DNA of 64,000 nucleotides, taken from positions 31,738,008 to 31,802,007 of the forward strand of contig CM049313.1 of the NCBI GenBank assembly GCA_026874595.1. Direction: 5' to 3'. The position numbers and the translations under genes were made by a program. Below, in pieces: positions 23,000-37,069 of this stretch. Origin of the DNA: Sipunculus nudus. Taxonomy: Eukaryota; Annelida; Sipuncula; Golfingiida; Sipunculidae. How positions within the stretch are numbered: position 1 is the stretch's first letter; every line of letters begins with the position of its first letter. The notes below the pieces were generated by a model that had not been told where the DNA came from, did not search any database, and was given only the letters and a program-made list of their open reading frames with translations.

Positions 23000-25195
23000 T
23001 CTGTAACTCATCACAGGTACCACTGATCACAGGCGGTCTCTTCTGACCTCATCAGTTACAAGTCATCAATATCACTGGTCGTCTCTTTGAACTCATCAGT
23101 TACTAGTCATCAGTATCACAGGCAGTCTCTTCTGACCTCATCAGTTACCAGTCATCATTATCACAGGCGGTCTCTTCTGACCTCATCAGTTACAAGTCAT
23201 CATTATCACAGGCGATCTCTTCTGACCTCATCAGTTACAAGTCATCATTATCACAGGCGGTCTCTTCTGACCTCATCAGTTACCAGTCATCATTATCACA
23301 GGCTGTCTCTTCTGACCTCATCAGTTACAAGTCATCATTATCACAGGCGGTCTCTTCTGACCTCATCAGTTACAAGTCATCTTTATCACAGGCGGTCTCT
23401 TCTGACCTTATCAGTTACAAGTCATCATCACAGGTCGTCTCTTCTGACCTCATCAGTTACTAGTCATCATTATTACAGGTGGTCTCTTCTGACCTCATCA
23501 GTTACAAGTCATCATTATCACAGGCGGTCTCTTCTGACCTCATCAGTTACCAGTCATCATTATCACAGGCGGTCTCTTCTGACCTCATCAGTAACAAGTC
23601 ATCAATATCACTGGTCGTCTCTTCTGAACTCATCAGTTACTAGTCATCAGTATCACAGGCAGTCTCTTCTGACCTCATCAGTTACCAGTCATCATTATCA
23701 CAGGCGGTCTCTTCTGACCTCATCAGTTACCAGTCATCATTATCACAGGCGGTCTCTTCTGACCTCATCAGTTACCAGTCGTCATTATCACAGGTGGTCT
23801 CTTCTGACCTCATCAGTTACCAGTCATCATTATCACAGGCAGCCTCTTCTGACCTCATCAGTTACAAGTCATCATTATCACAGGCGATCTCTTCTGACCT
23901 CATCAGTTACAAGTCATCATTATCACAGGCGGTCTCTTCTGACCTCATCAGTTACCAGTCATCATTATCACAGGCGGTCTCTTCTGACCTCATCAGTTAC
24001 AAGTCATCAATATCACTGGTCGTCTCTTCTGAACTCATCAGTTACTAGTCATCAGTATCACAGGCAGTCTCTTCTGACCTCATCAGTTACCAGTCATCAT
24101 TATCACAGGCGGTCTCTTCTGACCTCATCAGTTACCAGTCATCATTATCACAGGTGGTCTCTTCTGACCTCATCAGTTACCAGTCGTCATTATCACAGGT
24201 GGTCTCTTCTGACGTCATCAGTTACCAGTCATCATTATGATAGGCGGTCTCTTCTGACCTCATCTGTTACCAGTCATCATTGTCACAGGCGGTCTCTTCT
24301 GACCTCATCTGTTACCAGTCATCATTATCACAGGTGGTCTCTTCTGACCTCATCAGTTACAAGTCATCAGTATCACAGGTGGTCTCTTCTGACCTCATCA
24401 GTTACAAGTCATCATCACAGGTCGTCTTTTCTGACCTCATCAGTTACTAGTCATCCATTATCACAGGCGGTCTCTTCTTACCTCATCAGTTACCAGTCAT
24501 CATCATTACAGGCGGTTTTTTGTTACCTCATCAGTTACAAGTCATCCATATCACAGGCGGTCTCTTCTGGCCTCATCAGTTACCAGTCATCATTATCACA
24601 GGCGGTCTCTTCTGACATCATCAGTTACCAGTCATCATTATCACAGGCGGTCTCTTCTGACCTCATCAGTTTCAAGTCATCATCACAGGTCGCCTCTTCT
24701 GACCTCATCAGTTACTAGTCATCCAAATCACAGGTTGTCTCTTCTGACCTCATCAGTTACTAGTCATCATTATTACAGGTGGTCTCTTCTGACCTCATCA
24801 GTTACCAGTCATCATTTTCACAGGTGGTCTCTTCTGACCTCATCAGTTACCAGTCATCATTATCACAGGCGGTCCCATCTGACCTCATCAGTTACAAGTC
24901 ATCATTATCACAGGCAGCCTCTCCTGACCTCATCACAATTACCAGCTGTCACAGGGAGTCTCTTCTGACCTCATCACAATTACCAGCTGTCACAGGCAGT
25001 CTCTTCTGACCTCATCACAGTTACCAGTCATCAGTATCACAGGTGGTCTCTTCTGACCTCATCACAGTTACCAGTCATCAGTATCACAGGTGGTCTCTTC
25101 TGACCTCATCACTGTTACCAGCTGTCACAGGCAGTCTCTTCTGACCTCATCACAGGTACCAGCTGTCACAGGTGGTCTTTTCTGACCTCATCAGA
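23000..25195. repeat. Minisatellite, 45 bp unit, with a 543-codon pseudo-frame
   Basis: About 48 copies of TCATCATTATCACAGGCG, GTCTCTTCTGACC and TCATCAGTTACCAG. The unit is exactly 15 codons, so any frame without a stop in the consensus stays open. This produces a 543-codon frame at 23087-24718 and others in the next register. The repeat peptide is Ser/Thr/His/Tyr/Arg-rich with no spacer, start context or domain. The first and last units are diverged (from 24930 on the units are shortened, with CAATTACCAGCTGTCACAGG). CTGA and TCAG around CCTCA can pair within each unit. Confidence 0.95.
23059..24090. repeat. Higher-order block in the 45 bp array
   Basis: The rare variant ATATCACTGGTCGTCTC followed by AACTCATCAGTTACTAG occurs at 23069, 23605 and 24010. 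The spacings are 536 and 405 bp, the latter exactly nine units. The same neighbouring variants accompany it each time. Confidence 0.8.
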
Positions 25196-28100
25196 GGTCT
25201 TGATTAGTTCAGCATATATGGTAATCATAACTCGGGTTTTATTCTGGATTTTCAATCATCCATAATGTCAGATCGCCAATATTCTATATACAATATCTGA
25301 GATCGGCTTTGTCAACCAGTAATATGTGAGACTGACAAGTAAAGAGGGTCTCTGCCAGGATCATGGCTGTAACTTGTAGCCTTAAAGTTGTATGTATTTG
25401 TGTATGCTGAGCTGGCTGGTGCCACAATGGTGGTAGACTTGAGCCGGTCTGTACCAGGTGCTTTGTCACTGATCAGCAGGTGTACAGTGTCTCTGACAGG
25501 AGGAGTGGGTGATCCAGCACCTGAGGCCTGCACTTAATGGTTTCTTCATTATTAGATGAAGGACATAATGATAATAAATATAGTTTCCTTTTCATTAATT
25601 TTAATATTTAACATATCAGGTGACATATATGTAAGGTAGTATACCTGAGTGTAGGAGGGGGCCTGGTAAAGGTGCTTGACCCTATAAGATCCAGAGACAC
25701 AGAATGGTGAAATCACAGAGATTACCTCAAATGTGTCTGAAAGGTCAGGACTTGTGCATCATTCCTAGCTGCGCATTACAGACCAAGTGTCCCTGATTGC
25801 TTTCTTACCTCGTTTTCCCAGACATCAGAATATTGAGAGTTTAATGTCACACTACAGTCCTCATACAAACTGTTGTTCAGGGTTGCCATTTGCCAGTTTT
25901 CAAAGCAAAATATTTCTAAATTAAGATTTTAAAGAAAATCTTGATTTCTGCCTCAGAATTAGTTTGGCCAGTGGGGTATATTTAATCAAGATTTTGCCTG
26001 TCTGTGAGAGGCTGGGAGATCTGCAAACTCTACCCAGGTTAGATGCATGGTTTCTCTGGTTAGCACAGGAAAGTGTGATTGAATTTTTTTTTTTTATATT
26101 TAGATTTAGTTCAGGTAACATAAATCCAAAATTCTGCTTTTTATATATTTTTAGTTTTACCTAGTTAGACATAAAGAAAATGTAAAGATATACTTTGATT
26201 GATGTGAAATCAAGTATTTATTATAATCTTGAGGGCACTCATTGAACAATGTAAAACTGCAAAGAAATTTTAAATGTCATATTATTATTTCTTTTCTTTA
26301 AAAAATGGTTAAGTGAGTTGAAGAGAGTTCGGTTGCATTGGGCCAGAGGGATGTGATAGATAGACCTTAGAACAAATTGGGTTTCTGACAACCATGCTGT
26401 TGCTCTTCTTGTCTCTGTGGTTTGAAATTTGAAATGATCTGGCAAGGGAATCATTGTTTTAAACCTCACAACCAGCTCCATTCAAAGGCATTCACCAGGA
26501 ATCATCAATAAGATATTATGAATGGGATAGGAAGCTGGTAAATGGAGGTGCAGTCACCTTTTATTTCATTTTATTTTGAACGTTTTACACAACTTGGTTC
26601 TGCATGAACTGATATTGCTGTGACAATAATTGTGTGTTGTGTGATCGCCTGAGACTTGGCATGCCTTGTGTGGTGTGTTCTTGTACCACTATTAACTGCC
26701 CACTGTTAGGCCTTCAAGTGAAGGCATGTCTTTGTTATACAGATCTTTTGATTTTGATAATTTTTACTTTTACAATGTTACAGTTATATTTTGTAAAGTT
26801 TGTGTTTCACCAGGTTTTAGACCTGTAATGTTAATGTCAATAAATAAATAAATAAATCTTTCCCATTTGATAGAGAAAAGCAGCCTGCACTGCTGATTTT
26901 TCCCCATCGTTTTATGTGTCTTAATCCAACTTTTCTCTCTTTTCATTTCTATGTAAATTTTCAATTTATATCCCCTGATTTCTCTATTTCCTAAAATAAA
27001 GCTGTCATAATTATAATTTCTTCTGGTATCATGCTGTTTCCACGCCTGCAGCAATGCAGACTCCTACTTTATGTTCTCATTTAGAAAAGGAGTAAGCAGT
27101 TTACTGTAATTATGGCAGGGCAAAGACCTGTCTGTATGCATGGCTTTTATGAGCTAATATTATCCCTAGGGCTGAACTTGACCAATCACCAGCACTTAGG
27201 AAGCACAGTTGAGCTAGCTCGTATACTCTAGTTGAGAGCCCCACTTGTCACACCTTATTATACAAGTTTTACTAAAACATCCAAAAGATATTGTGTTTGG
27301 CACACTGGTCACATTTTTTACACATTCCATCCACTATTTACCATTGACCTGTGAATATAGAGATGGAACTCGGTAACCTGAGCTAGTCTGAGGAGACAAG
27401 TTTAGTCAATTCAGTTCTGCCTTCAACCATGCCATAAAGATTATCTCAGAGAAAAACATTTTGAAACTGGCCCTGTTTTCATCCTTATTGAACCAAGAGC
27501 ACATAAAGCAATATGAAATAGAGAATTCATCATGGCTTTCCTGTTTGAAAGGCCGGAAAACAAATACTACATTAGTTTAAACTTCAGTTATGCCCTGTCC
27601 AATTTCTAAAACCTTTAAAACATGACCAGTGTGTTAAGACTAAATAAAGAGATCTAATTCTGACTTAAAAACAGGAATCTTAAAATAACACAGAAATCAA
27701 AGTATTCAGAATTCTTCCATGTAGAATCTGTTAAAGTGTGGTAACATTTAAACAAGATAACTAGCTTTGGTATTTAATTTCACCTTGGGATTTCCAAAGG
27801 TTGCAAAATAACAGGGTGTTGATCTATAATAGTTATCCTGTGCACTGTATCCAAACATGACCTCAGTAAAACTATGCAGTTAATGCTGTTAAATATAGTT
27901 CAACAATTTCCATTAGTGAGCTGTGTTTGTTATCTTTTGCAATCCATTTTCTATATCAACAGTAAATTTGCTTAAACTGAATCTGATATAGAAAATATCT
28001 TGTATGAAAAAGATATTCAAGGTTACAAGGTAATCATGTTCATTTTATTTAATATCATATTTTTATATAATATGTAGGTCATACTTCTTAATATTAACCT

Positions 28101-29428
28101 ATAACATACCAGAATGGTAGAGGGGAGACTTATCTATTATATACCTTCACCTTAACTTGATCAGGGCTTTCAAGCACTTTATGAGATTATCTTTTTTACA
28201 TATTCAGTCCAACTACTTTATCTGTGTACCAGGGCTAACTGCAGCCACTGAGGTCAGTAGATATCACCCTCAGACAGTATATTGTCCCCAGGCTCATGTT
28301 GTTGACCTCCATGATAAAAACAACTCCTCCTTATCCTGGTCTGCTGTAGCCGTGACAACCTGACTCAGCAGGCAAAGATAGTTAGGCTGGTAAGCCTACT
28401 TGCAAAATTGAGGAATGCATCCCTGTGGTCTTCCATCATGTTGCATTCATATTGTGGTATACAGCCCATAGTCCCAACATTAGGCTACAAATGATGAATT
28501 AACACAAGAGAATACACAGAACTCACAACTCAAACTGAAACATTGTCTCTATGGTAACGAGTCATTTCCTGTATCCAATACAAGTTGGCTATGTCCAGTA
28601 ACCCAAGCAAGCCATGCCTGTATTCATTAGGTCAAACATTAAACAAACATGCGGAGACATTTACCACTATGCTGAGTTAAAACAGAAATTTTCTCTCTCA
28701 TTTTTGGTGTTGTTAGAAAGTACACTAAACATGCTTAAGATTAGTCTGGTTTATGTCAATTGACAGTGTACCTGTGGGCCATGAAGCATTGTCAAAAATG
28801 ACCAAAATATTTGCATCCTCATTGGGCCTTATTTTGTGTTCCTCAGACCTAGATGTAAAGGGACTCTGACAGCCAGTAATCTGGTCATAATGTCAGAGGG
28901 CCAATATGGGACTAGGTCTGCTGTGTCTTTCAATCTGGTCATAGTCCCTGTATCACCTGTCATATCTACCTGTCCCTGTATCACTAGTCTTCATGCGGCC
29001 TTCTGTTTATACTTAACAAATACCTATCAACATAATTAATTATCAAAAGGCAAGCTGACCCACGAAGGACTAAAAGGGAAACAGGAAAATACTTCAGGAC
29101 ACAACCTAGTCATTATGACCTGTTCCATTAGCTGCTTAATGTGGTAAGAGACAAGGTCACATGGTCAATCAATCATTTAAACTCTAGTAATCATTCCAAA
29201 ATCTCAGCCATTCAAAGCATAAAAAAAGAGTCCGGGATGGTGTGTGTACAATCAAGTCTAGAGAAATCATGCTAAATGATAGTGAAGAATGAAACATACA
29301 GTGAGATTATGTAATATGCATATGATATGTTTGTTGACATACTAATCACCAAAAGCAGGTGGACATGAAGTGATGAAACTTGATTAAGTAACAGGCTGAT
29401 GACCAAGGAAGGACTGCATCAGACAAAC
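25196..29428. other. 4.2 kb of unique DNA between arrays
   Basis: Ordinary AT-rich sequence with an AAAT microsatellite at 26839-26857 and many short frames. The minus strand at 25312-25533 has an open stretch with unbiased amino-acid composition, described as a weak exon candidate in the findings. I see no tRNA, splice-bounded exon series or transposase here. Confidence 0.5.
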
Positions 29429-32400
29429 AGTCAGTCAGTCACCAGACAGTCCTGTATACCATTCAAACCAGTCAGTCAGTCACCAGGTTGTCCTGTGTTA
29501 CCACTTAAACCAGTCACCAGGCTGTCCTGTGTTCCCACTTAAACCAGTCACCAGGTTGTCCTGTGTAACCACTTAAACCAGTCACCAGGTTGTCCTGTGT
29601 TCCCACTTGAACCAGCCACCAGGCTTTCCTGTGTTACTATTTAAACCAGTCACCAGGCTGTCCTGTGTTACTATTTAAACCAGTCACCAGACTGTCCTGT
29701 GTTCTAACTTAAACCAGTCACCAGGCTGTCCTGTGTTCCCATTTAAACCAGTCACCAGGCTGTCCTGTGTTCCCACTTAAACCAGTCACCAGGCTGTCCT
29801 GTGTTCCCACTTAAACCAGTCACCAGGTTGTCCTGTGTAACCACTTAAACCAGTCACCAGGCTGTCCTGTGTTTCCACTTAAACCAGTCACCAGGGTGTC
29901 CTGTGTAACCACTTGAACAAGTCACCAGGCTGTCCTGTGTTACTATTTAAACCAGTCACAAGGCTGTCCTGTGTTCCCACCTAAACCAGTCACCAGGTTG
30001 TCCTGTGTTCCCACTTGAACCAGTCACCAGGCTGTCCTGTGTTACCACTTAAACCAGTCACCAGACTGTCCTGTGTTCCCACTTAAACCAGTCACCAGGC
30101 TGTCCTGTGTTACTATTTAAACCAGTCACCAGGCTGTCCTGTGTTCCCACTTGAACCAGCCACCAGGCTGTCCTGTGTTACTATTTAAACCAGTCACCAG
30201 GCTGTCCTGTGTTCTAACTTAAACCAGTCACCAGGCTGTCCTGTGTTCCCACTTAAACCAGTCACCCGGCTGTCCTGTGTTCCCACTTAAACCAGTCACC
30301 AGGCTGTCCTGTGTTCCCACTTAAACCAGTCACCAGGTTGTCCTGTGTAACCACTTAAACCAGTCACCAGGCTGTCCTGTGTTTCCACTTAAACCAGTCA
30401 CCAGGTTGTCCTGTGTAACCACTTGAACCAGTCACCAGGTTGTCCTGTGTAACCACTTAAACCAGTCACCAGGCTGTCCTGTGTTACTATTTAAACCAGT
30501 AACGAGGCTGTCCTGTGTTCCCACTTGAACCAGTCACCAGGCTGTCCTGTGCTCCCACTTGAACCAGTCACCAGGTTGTCCTGTGTTCCGACTTAAACCA
30601 GTCACCAGGCTGTCCTGATTTATTACTTAAACCAGTCACCAGGCTGTCCTGAGTTACTACTTTAACAAGGCACCAGACTGTCCTGTATTACCACTTAAAC
30701 CAGTCACCCGGTTGTCCTGTGTTCCCACTTGAACCAGTCACCAGGTTGTTCTGTGTAACCACTTAAACCAGTCACCAGGCTGTCCTGTGTTACTATTTAA
30801 ACCAGTCACCAGGCTGTCCTGTGTTCCCACTTGAACCAGTCACCAGGCTGTCCTGTGTTCCCACTTGAACCAGTCACCAGGCTGTCCTGTGTTACTATTT
30901 AAACCAGTCGCTAGGCTGTCCTGTGTTCCCACTTGAACCAGTCACCAGGCTGTCCTGATTTACTACTTTAACCAGTCACCAGACTGTCCTGTATTACCAC
31001 TTAAACCAGTCACCAGGTTGTCCTGTGTAACCACTTGAACCAGTCACCAGGTTGTCCTGTGTAACCACTTAAACCAGTCACCAGGCTGTCCTGTGTTACC
31101 ATTTAAACCAGTCACCAGGCTGTCCTGTGTTCAGACTTAAACCAGTCACCAGGCTGTCCTGTGTTCCCACTTGAACCAGTCACCAGGCTGTCCTGTGTTA
31201 CTATTTAAACCAGTCACCAGGCTGTCCTGTGTAACCACTTGAACCAGTCACCAGGTTGTCCTGTGTAACCACTTAAACCAGTCACCAGGCTGTCCTGTGT
31301 TACTATTTAAACCAGTCACCAGGCTGTCCTGTGTTCCGACTTAAACCAGTCACCAGGCTGTCCTGTGTTCCCACTTGAACCAGTCACCAGGCTGTCCTGT
31401 GTTCCCACTTGAACCAGTCACCAGGTTGTCCTGTGTTCCCACTTGAACCAGTCACCAGGCTGTCCTGTGTTACTATTTAAACCAGTCACCAGGCTGTCCT
31501 GTGTTCCCACTTGAACTAGTCACCAGGCTGTTCTGTGTTACTATTTAAACCAGTCACCAGGCTGTCCTGTGTTCCCACTTAAACCAGTCACCAGGCTGTC
31601 CTGTGTTCCCACTTAAACCAGTCACCAGGTTGTCCTGTGTAACCACTTAAACCAGTCACCAGGCTGTCCTGTGTTTCCACTTAAACCAGTCACCAGGGTG
31701 TCCTGTGTAACCACTTGAACCAGTCACCAAACTGTCCTGTGTTACTATTTAAACCAGTCACAAGGCTGTCCTGTGTTCCCACCTAAACCAGTCACCAGGT
31801 TGTCCTGTGTTCCCACTTGAACCAGTCACCAGGCTGTCCTGTGTTCCCACTTGAACTAGTCACCAGGCTGTTCTGTGTTACTATTTAAACCAGTCACCAG
31901 GCTGTCCTGTGTTCCCACTTGAACCAGTCACCAGGTTGTCCTGTGTTACTATTTAAACCAGTCACCAGGCTGTCCTGAGTTACTATTTAAACCAGTCACA
32001 AGGCTGTCCTGTGTTCCCACCTAAACCAGTCACCAGGTTGTCCTGTGTTCCCACTTGAACCAGTCACCAGGCTGTCCTGTGTTACCACTTAAACCAGTCA
32101 CCAGACTGTCCTGTGTTCCCACTTAAACCAGTCACCAGGCTGTCCTGTGTTCCGACTTAAACCAGTCACCAGGTTGTCCTGTGTAACCACTTAAACCAGT
32201 CACCAGGCTGTCCTGTGTTACTATTTAAACCAGTCACCAGGCTGTCCTGTGTTCTAACTTAAACCAGTCACCAGGCTGTCCTGTGTTCCCACTTAAACCA
32301 GTCACCAGGCTGTCCTGTGTTCCCACTTAAACCAGTCACCAGGCTGTCCTGTGTTCCCACTTAAACCAGTCACCAGGTTGTCCTGTGTAACCACTTGAAC

Positions 32401-35400
32401 CAGTCACCAGGTTGTCCTGTGTAACCACTTGAACCAGTCACCAGGCTGTCCTGTGTTCCCACTTGAACCAGTCACCAGGTTGTCCTGTGTTCCCACTTGA
32501 ACCAGTCACCAGGCTGTCCTGTGTTACTATTTAAACCAGTCACCAGGCTGTCCTGTGTTCCCACTTGAACTAGTCACCAGGCTGTTCTGTGTTACTATTT
32601 AAACCAGTCACCAGGCTGTCCTGTGTTCCCACTTAAACCAGTCACCAGGCTGTCCTGTGTTCCCACTTAAACCAGTCACCAGGTTGTCCTGTGTAACCAC
32701 TTAAACCAGTCACCAGGCTGTCCTGTGTTTCCACTTAAACCAGTCACCAGGGTGTCCTGTGTAACCACTTGAACCAGTCACCAAACTGTCCTGTGTTACT
32801 ATTTAAACCAGTCACAAGGCTGTCCTGTGTTCCCACCTAAACCAGTCACCAGGTTGTCCTGTGTTCCCACTTGAACCAGTCACCAGGCTGTCCTGTGTTC
32901 CCACTTGAACTAGTCACCAGGCTGTTCTGTGTTACTATTTAAACCAGTCACCAGGCTGTCCTGTGTTCCCACTTGAACCAGTCACTAGGCTGTCCTGTGT
33001 AACCACTTAAACCAGTCACCAGGTTGTCCTGTGTTACTATTTAAACCAGTCACCAGGCTGTCCTGAGTTACTATTTAAACCAGTCACAAGGCTGTCCTGT
33101 GTTCCCACCTAAACCAGTCACCAGGTTGTCCTGTGTTCCCACTTGAACCAGTCACCAGGCTGTCCTGTGTTACCACTTAAACCAGTCACCAGACTGTCCT
33201 GTGTTCCCACTTAAACCAGTCACCAGGCTGTCCTGTGTTCCGACTTAAACCAGTCACCAGGTTGTCCTGTGTAACCACTTAAACCAGTCACCAGGCTGTC
33301 CTGTGTTACTATTTAAACCAGTCACCAGGCTGTCCTGTGTTCCCACTTGAACCAGCCACCAGGCTGTCCTGTGTTACTATTTAAACCAGTCACCAGGCTG
33401 TCCTGTGTTCTAACTTAAACCAGTCACCAGGCTGTCCTGTGTTCCCACTTAAACCAGTCACCAGGCTGTCCTGTGTTCCCACTTAAACCAGTCACCAGGC
33501 TGTCCTGTGTTCCCACTTAAACCAGTCACCAGGTTGTCCTGTGTAACCACTTGAACCAGTCACCAGGTTGTCCTGTGTAACCACTTAAACCAGTCACCAG
33601 GCTGTCCTGTGTTACTATTTAAACTAGTCACCAGGCTGTCCTGTGTTCCCACTTGAACCAGTCACCAGGCTGTCCTGTGTTCCCACTTGAACCAGTCACC
33701 AGGTTGTCCTGTGTTCCGACTTAAACCAGTCACCAGGCTGTCCTGATTTATTACTTAAACCAGTCACCAGGCTGTCCTGATTTACTACTTTAACCAGGCA
33801 CCAGACTGTCCTGTATTGCCACTTAAACCAGTCACCCGGTTGTCCTGTGTAACCACTTTAACCAGTCACCAGGCTGTCCTGTGTTCCCACTTGAACCAGT
33901 CACCAGGTTGTTCTGTGTAACCACTTAAACCAGTCACCAGGCTGTCCTGTGTTCCCACTTGAACTAGTCACCAGGCTGTCCTGTTACTATTTAAACCAGT
34001 CACCAGGCTGTCCTGTGTTCCCACTTGAACTAGTCACCAGGCTGTCCTGTGTTCCCACTTGAACCAGTCACCAGGCTGTCCTGTGTTCCCACTTGAACCA
34101 GTCACCAGGCTGTCCTGTGTTACCACTTAAACCAGTCACCAGACTGTCCTGTGTTCCCACTTAAACCAGTCACCAGGCTGTCCTGTGTTCCGACTAAAAC
34201 CAGTCACCAGGTTGTCCTGTGTAACCACCTAAACCAGTTACCAGGCTGTCCTGTGTTACTATTTAAACCAGTCACCAGGCTGTCCTGTGTTCCCACTTGA
34301 ACCAGCCACCAGGCTGTCCTGTGTTACTATTTAAACCAGTCACCAGGCTGTCCTGATTTACTACTTTAACCAGGCACCAGACTGTCCTGTATTACCACTT
34401 AAACCAGTCACCCGGTTGTCCTGTGTAACCACTTTAACCAGTCACCAGGCTGTCCTGTGTTCCCACTTGAACCAGTCACCAGGTTGTTCTGTGTAACCAC
34501 TTAAACCAGTCACCAGGCTGTCCTGTGTTCCCACTTGAACTAGTCACCAGGCTATCCTGTGTTACTATTTAAACCAGTCACCAGGCTGTCCTGTGTTCCC
34601 ACTTGAACTAGTCACCAGGCTGTCCTGTGTTCCCACTTGAACCAGTCACCAGGCTGTCCTGTGTTCCCACTTGAACCAGTCACCAGGCTGTCCTGTGTTA
34701 CTATTTAAACCAGTCGCTAGGCTGTCCTGTGTTCCCACTTGAACCAGTCACCAGGCTGTCCTGATTTACTACTTTAACCAGTCACCAGACTGTCCTGTAT
34801 TACCACTTAAACCAGTCACCAGGTTGTCCTGTGTAACCACTTGAACCAGTCACCAGGTTGTCCTGTGTAAGCACTTAAACTAGTCACCAGGCTGTCCTGT
34901 GTTACTCTTTAAACCAGTCACCAGGCTGTCCTGTGTTCCGACTTAAACCAGTCACAAGGCTGTCCTGTGTTCCCACTTGAACCAGTCACCAGGCTGTCCT
35001 GTGTTACTATTTAAACCAGTCACCAGGTTGTCCTGTGTAACCACTTGAACCAGTCACCAGGTTGTCCTGTGTAACCACTTAAACCAGTCACCAGGCTGTC
35101 CTGTGTTACTATTTAAACCAGTCACCAGGCTTTCCTGTGTTCCGACTTAAACCAGTCACCAGGCTGTCCTGTGTTCCCACTTGAACCAGTCACCAGGCTG
35201 TCCTGTGTTACTATTTAAACCAGTCACCAGGCTGTCCTGTGTTCCCACTTGAACCAGTCACCAGGCTGTCCTGATTTACTACTTTAACCAGTCACCAGAC
35301 TGTCCTGTATTACCACTTAAACCAGTCACCAGGTTGTCCTGTGTAACCACTTAAACCAGTCACCAGGCTGTCCTGTGTTACTATTTAAACCAGTCACCAG

Positions 35401-37040
35401 GCTGTCCTGTGTTCCCACTTGAACCAGTCACCAGGCTGTCCTGTGTTCCCACTTGAACCAGTCACCAGGTTGTCCTGTGTTCCAACTTGAACCAGTCACC
35501 AGGCTGTCCTGTGTTACTATTTAAACCAGTCACCAGGCTGTCCTGTGTTCCCACTTGAACTAGTCACCAGGCTGTTCTGTGTTACTATTTAAACCAGTCA
35601 CCAGGCTGTCCTGTGTTCCCACTTGAACTAGTCACCAGGCTGTTCTGTGTTACTATTTAAACCAGTCACCAGGCTGTCCTGTGTTCCCACTTAAACTAGT
35701 CACCAGGCTGTTCTGTGTTACTATTTAAACCAGTCACCAGGCTGTCCTGTGTTCCCACTTGAACCAGTCACCAGGTTGTCCTGTGTTCCAACTTGAACCA
35801 GTCACCAGGCTGTCCTGTGTTACTATTTAATCCAGTCACCAGGCTGTCCTGTGTTCCCACTTGAACTAGTCACCAGGCTGTCCTGTGTTCCCACTTGAAC
35901 CAGTCACCAAGCTGTCCTGTGTTCCCACTTGAACTAGTCACCAGGCTGTTCTGTGTTACTATTAAAACCAGTCACCAGGCTGTCCTGTGTTCCCACTTGA
36001 ACTAGTCACCAGGCTGTTCTGTGTTACTATTTAAACCAGTCACCAGGTTGTCCTGTGTTCCCACTTTAACCAGTCACCAGGCTGTCCTGTGTTACTATTT
36101 AAACCAGTCACCAGGTTGTCCTGTGTTCCAACTTGAACCAGTCACCAGGCTGTCCTGTGTTACTATTTAAACCAGTCACCAGGCTGTCCTGTGTTCCCAC
36201 TTGAACTAGTCACCAGGCTGTCCTGTGTTCCCACTTGAACTAGTCACCAGGCTGTCCTGTGTTCCCACTTGAACTAGTCACCAGGCTGTTCTGTGTTACT
36301 ATTTAAACCAGTCACCAGGCTGTCCTGTGTTCCCACTTGAACTAGTCACCAGGCTGTTCTGTGTTACTATTTAAACCAGTCACCAGGTTGTCCTGTGTTC
36401 CCACTTGAACCAGTCACCAGGCTGTTCTGTGTTACTATTTAAACCAGTCACCAGGCTGTCCTGTGTTCCCACTTGAACTAGTCACCAGGCTGTTCTGTGT
36501 TACTATTTAAACCAGTCACCAGGTTGTCCTGTGTTCCCACTTGAACTAGTCACCAGGCTTTTCTGTGTTACTATTTAAACCAGTCACCAGGTTGTCCTGT
36601 GTTCCCACTTGAACCAGTCACCAGGCTGTTCTGTGCTACTATTTAAACCAGTCACCAGGCTGTCCTGTGTTCCCACTTGAACTAGTCACCAGGCTGTCCT
36701 GTGTTCCCACTTAAACTAGTCACCAGGCTGTTCTGTGTTACTATTTAAACCAGTCACCAGGCTGTCCTGTGTTCCCACTTAAACCAGTCACCAGGCTGTT
36801 CTGTGTTTACCATTTAAACCAGTCACCAGGCTGTCCTGTGTTCCCACTTGAACCAGACACCAGGCTGTCCTGATTTACTACTTAAACCAGTCACCAGACT
36901 GTCCTGTGTTTACCACTTAAACCAGTCATCAGACTGTCCTGTGTTACCACTTAAAGCAGTCAGTCACCTGACTGTCCTGTATTACCACTTAAACCTGTCA
37001 GTTAGTCACCAGGCTGTCATGTTTTTCCACTTAAACAAGA
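29429..37040. repeat. Giant minisatellite, 34 bp unit, ~224 copies
   Basis: The consensus is CCAGTCACCAGGCTGTCCTG followed by TGTTCCCACTTAAA. Length is almost invariant at 34 bp. Variation is concentrated in the last third (TTCCCACTTGAA, TTACTATTTAAA, TAACCACTTAAA, TTCCGACTTAAA). This mixture of stable length and a few alternating variants makes each unit a legible bar code. Stops in all frames prevent long ORFs. The last few units (from about 36880) are degenerate and gain extra CAGT. Confidence 0.98.
29891..33100. repeat. Segmental duplications inside the 34 bp array
   Basis: Rare variants show block copies in register. CCAGGGTGTCC occurs at 29891, 31693 and 32747, with offsets of 1802 (53 units) and 1054 bp (31 units). 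CACAAGGCTG occurs at 29957, 31759 and 32813 with the same offsets. Within the second and third blocks, the next CACAAGG is 238 bp (7 units) and 272 bp (8 units) away, so one unit was gained or lost after the block was copied. Confidence 0.85.
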
Positions 37041-37069
37041 CAAGAGATCTTTTTATTCAGTGAGATATT

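Noticed and set aside
22360-23023. His/Thr/Pro-rich frames on the minus strand
   Set aside because: Direct translations of the 32 bp GT-rich minisatellite in two registers.
29429-37040. Centromeric satellite
   Set aside because: A single 7.6 kb array with sharp ends among other minisatellites and unique DNA does not resemble a centromere, and no further evidence is available.
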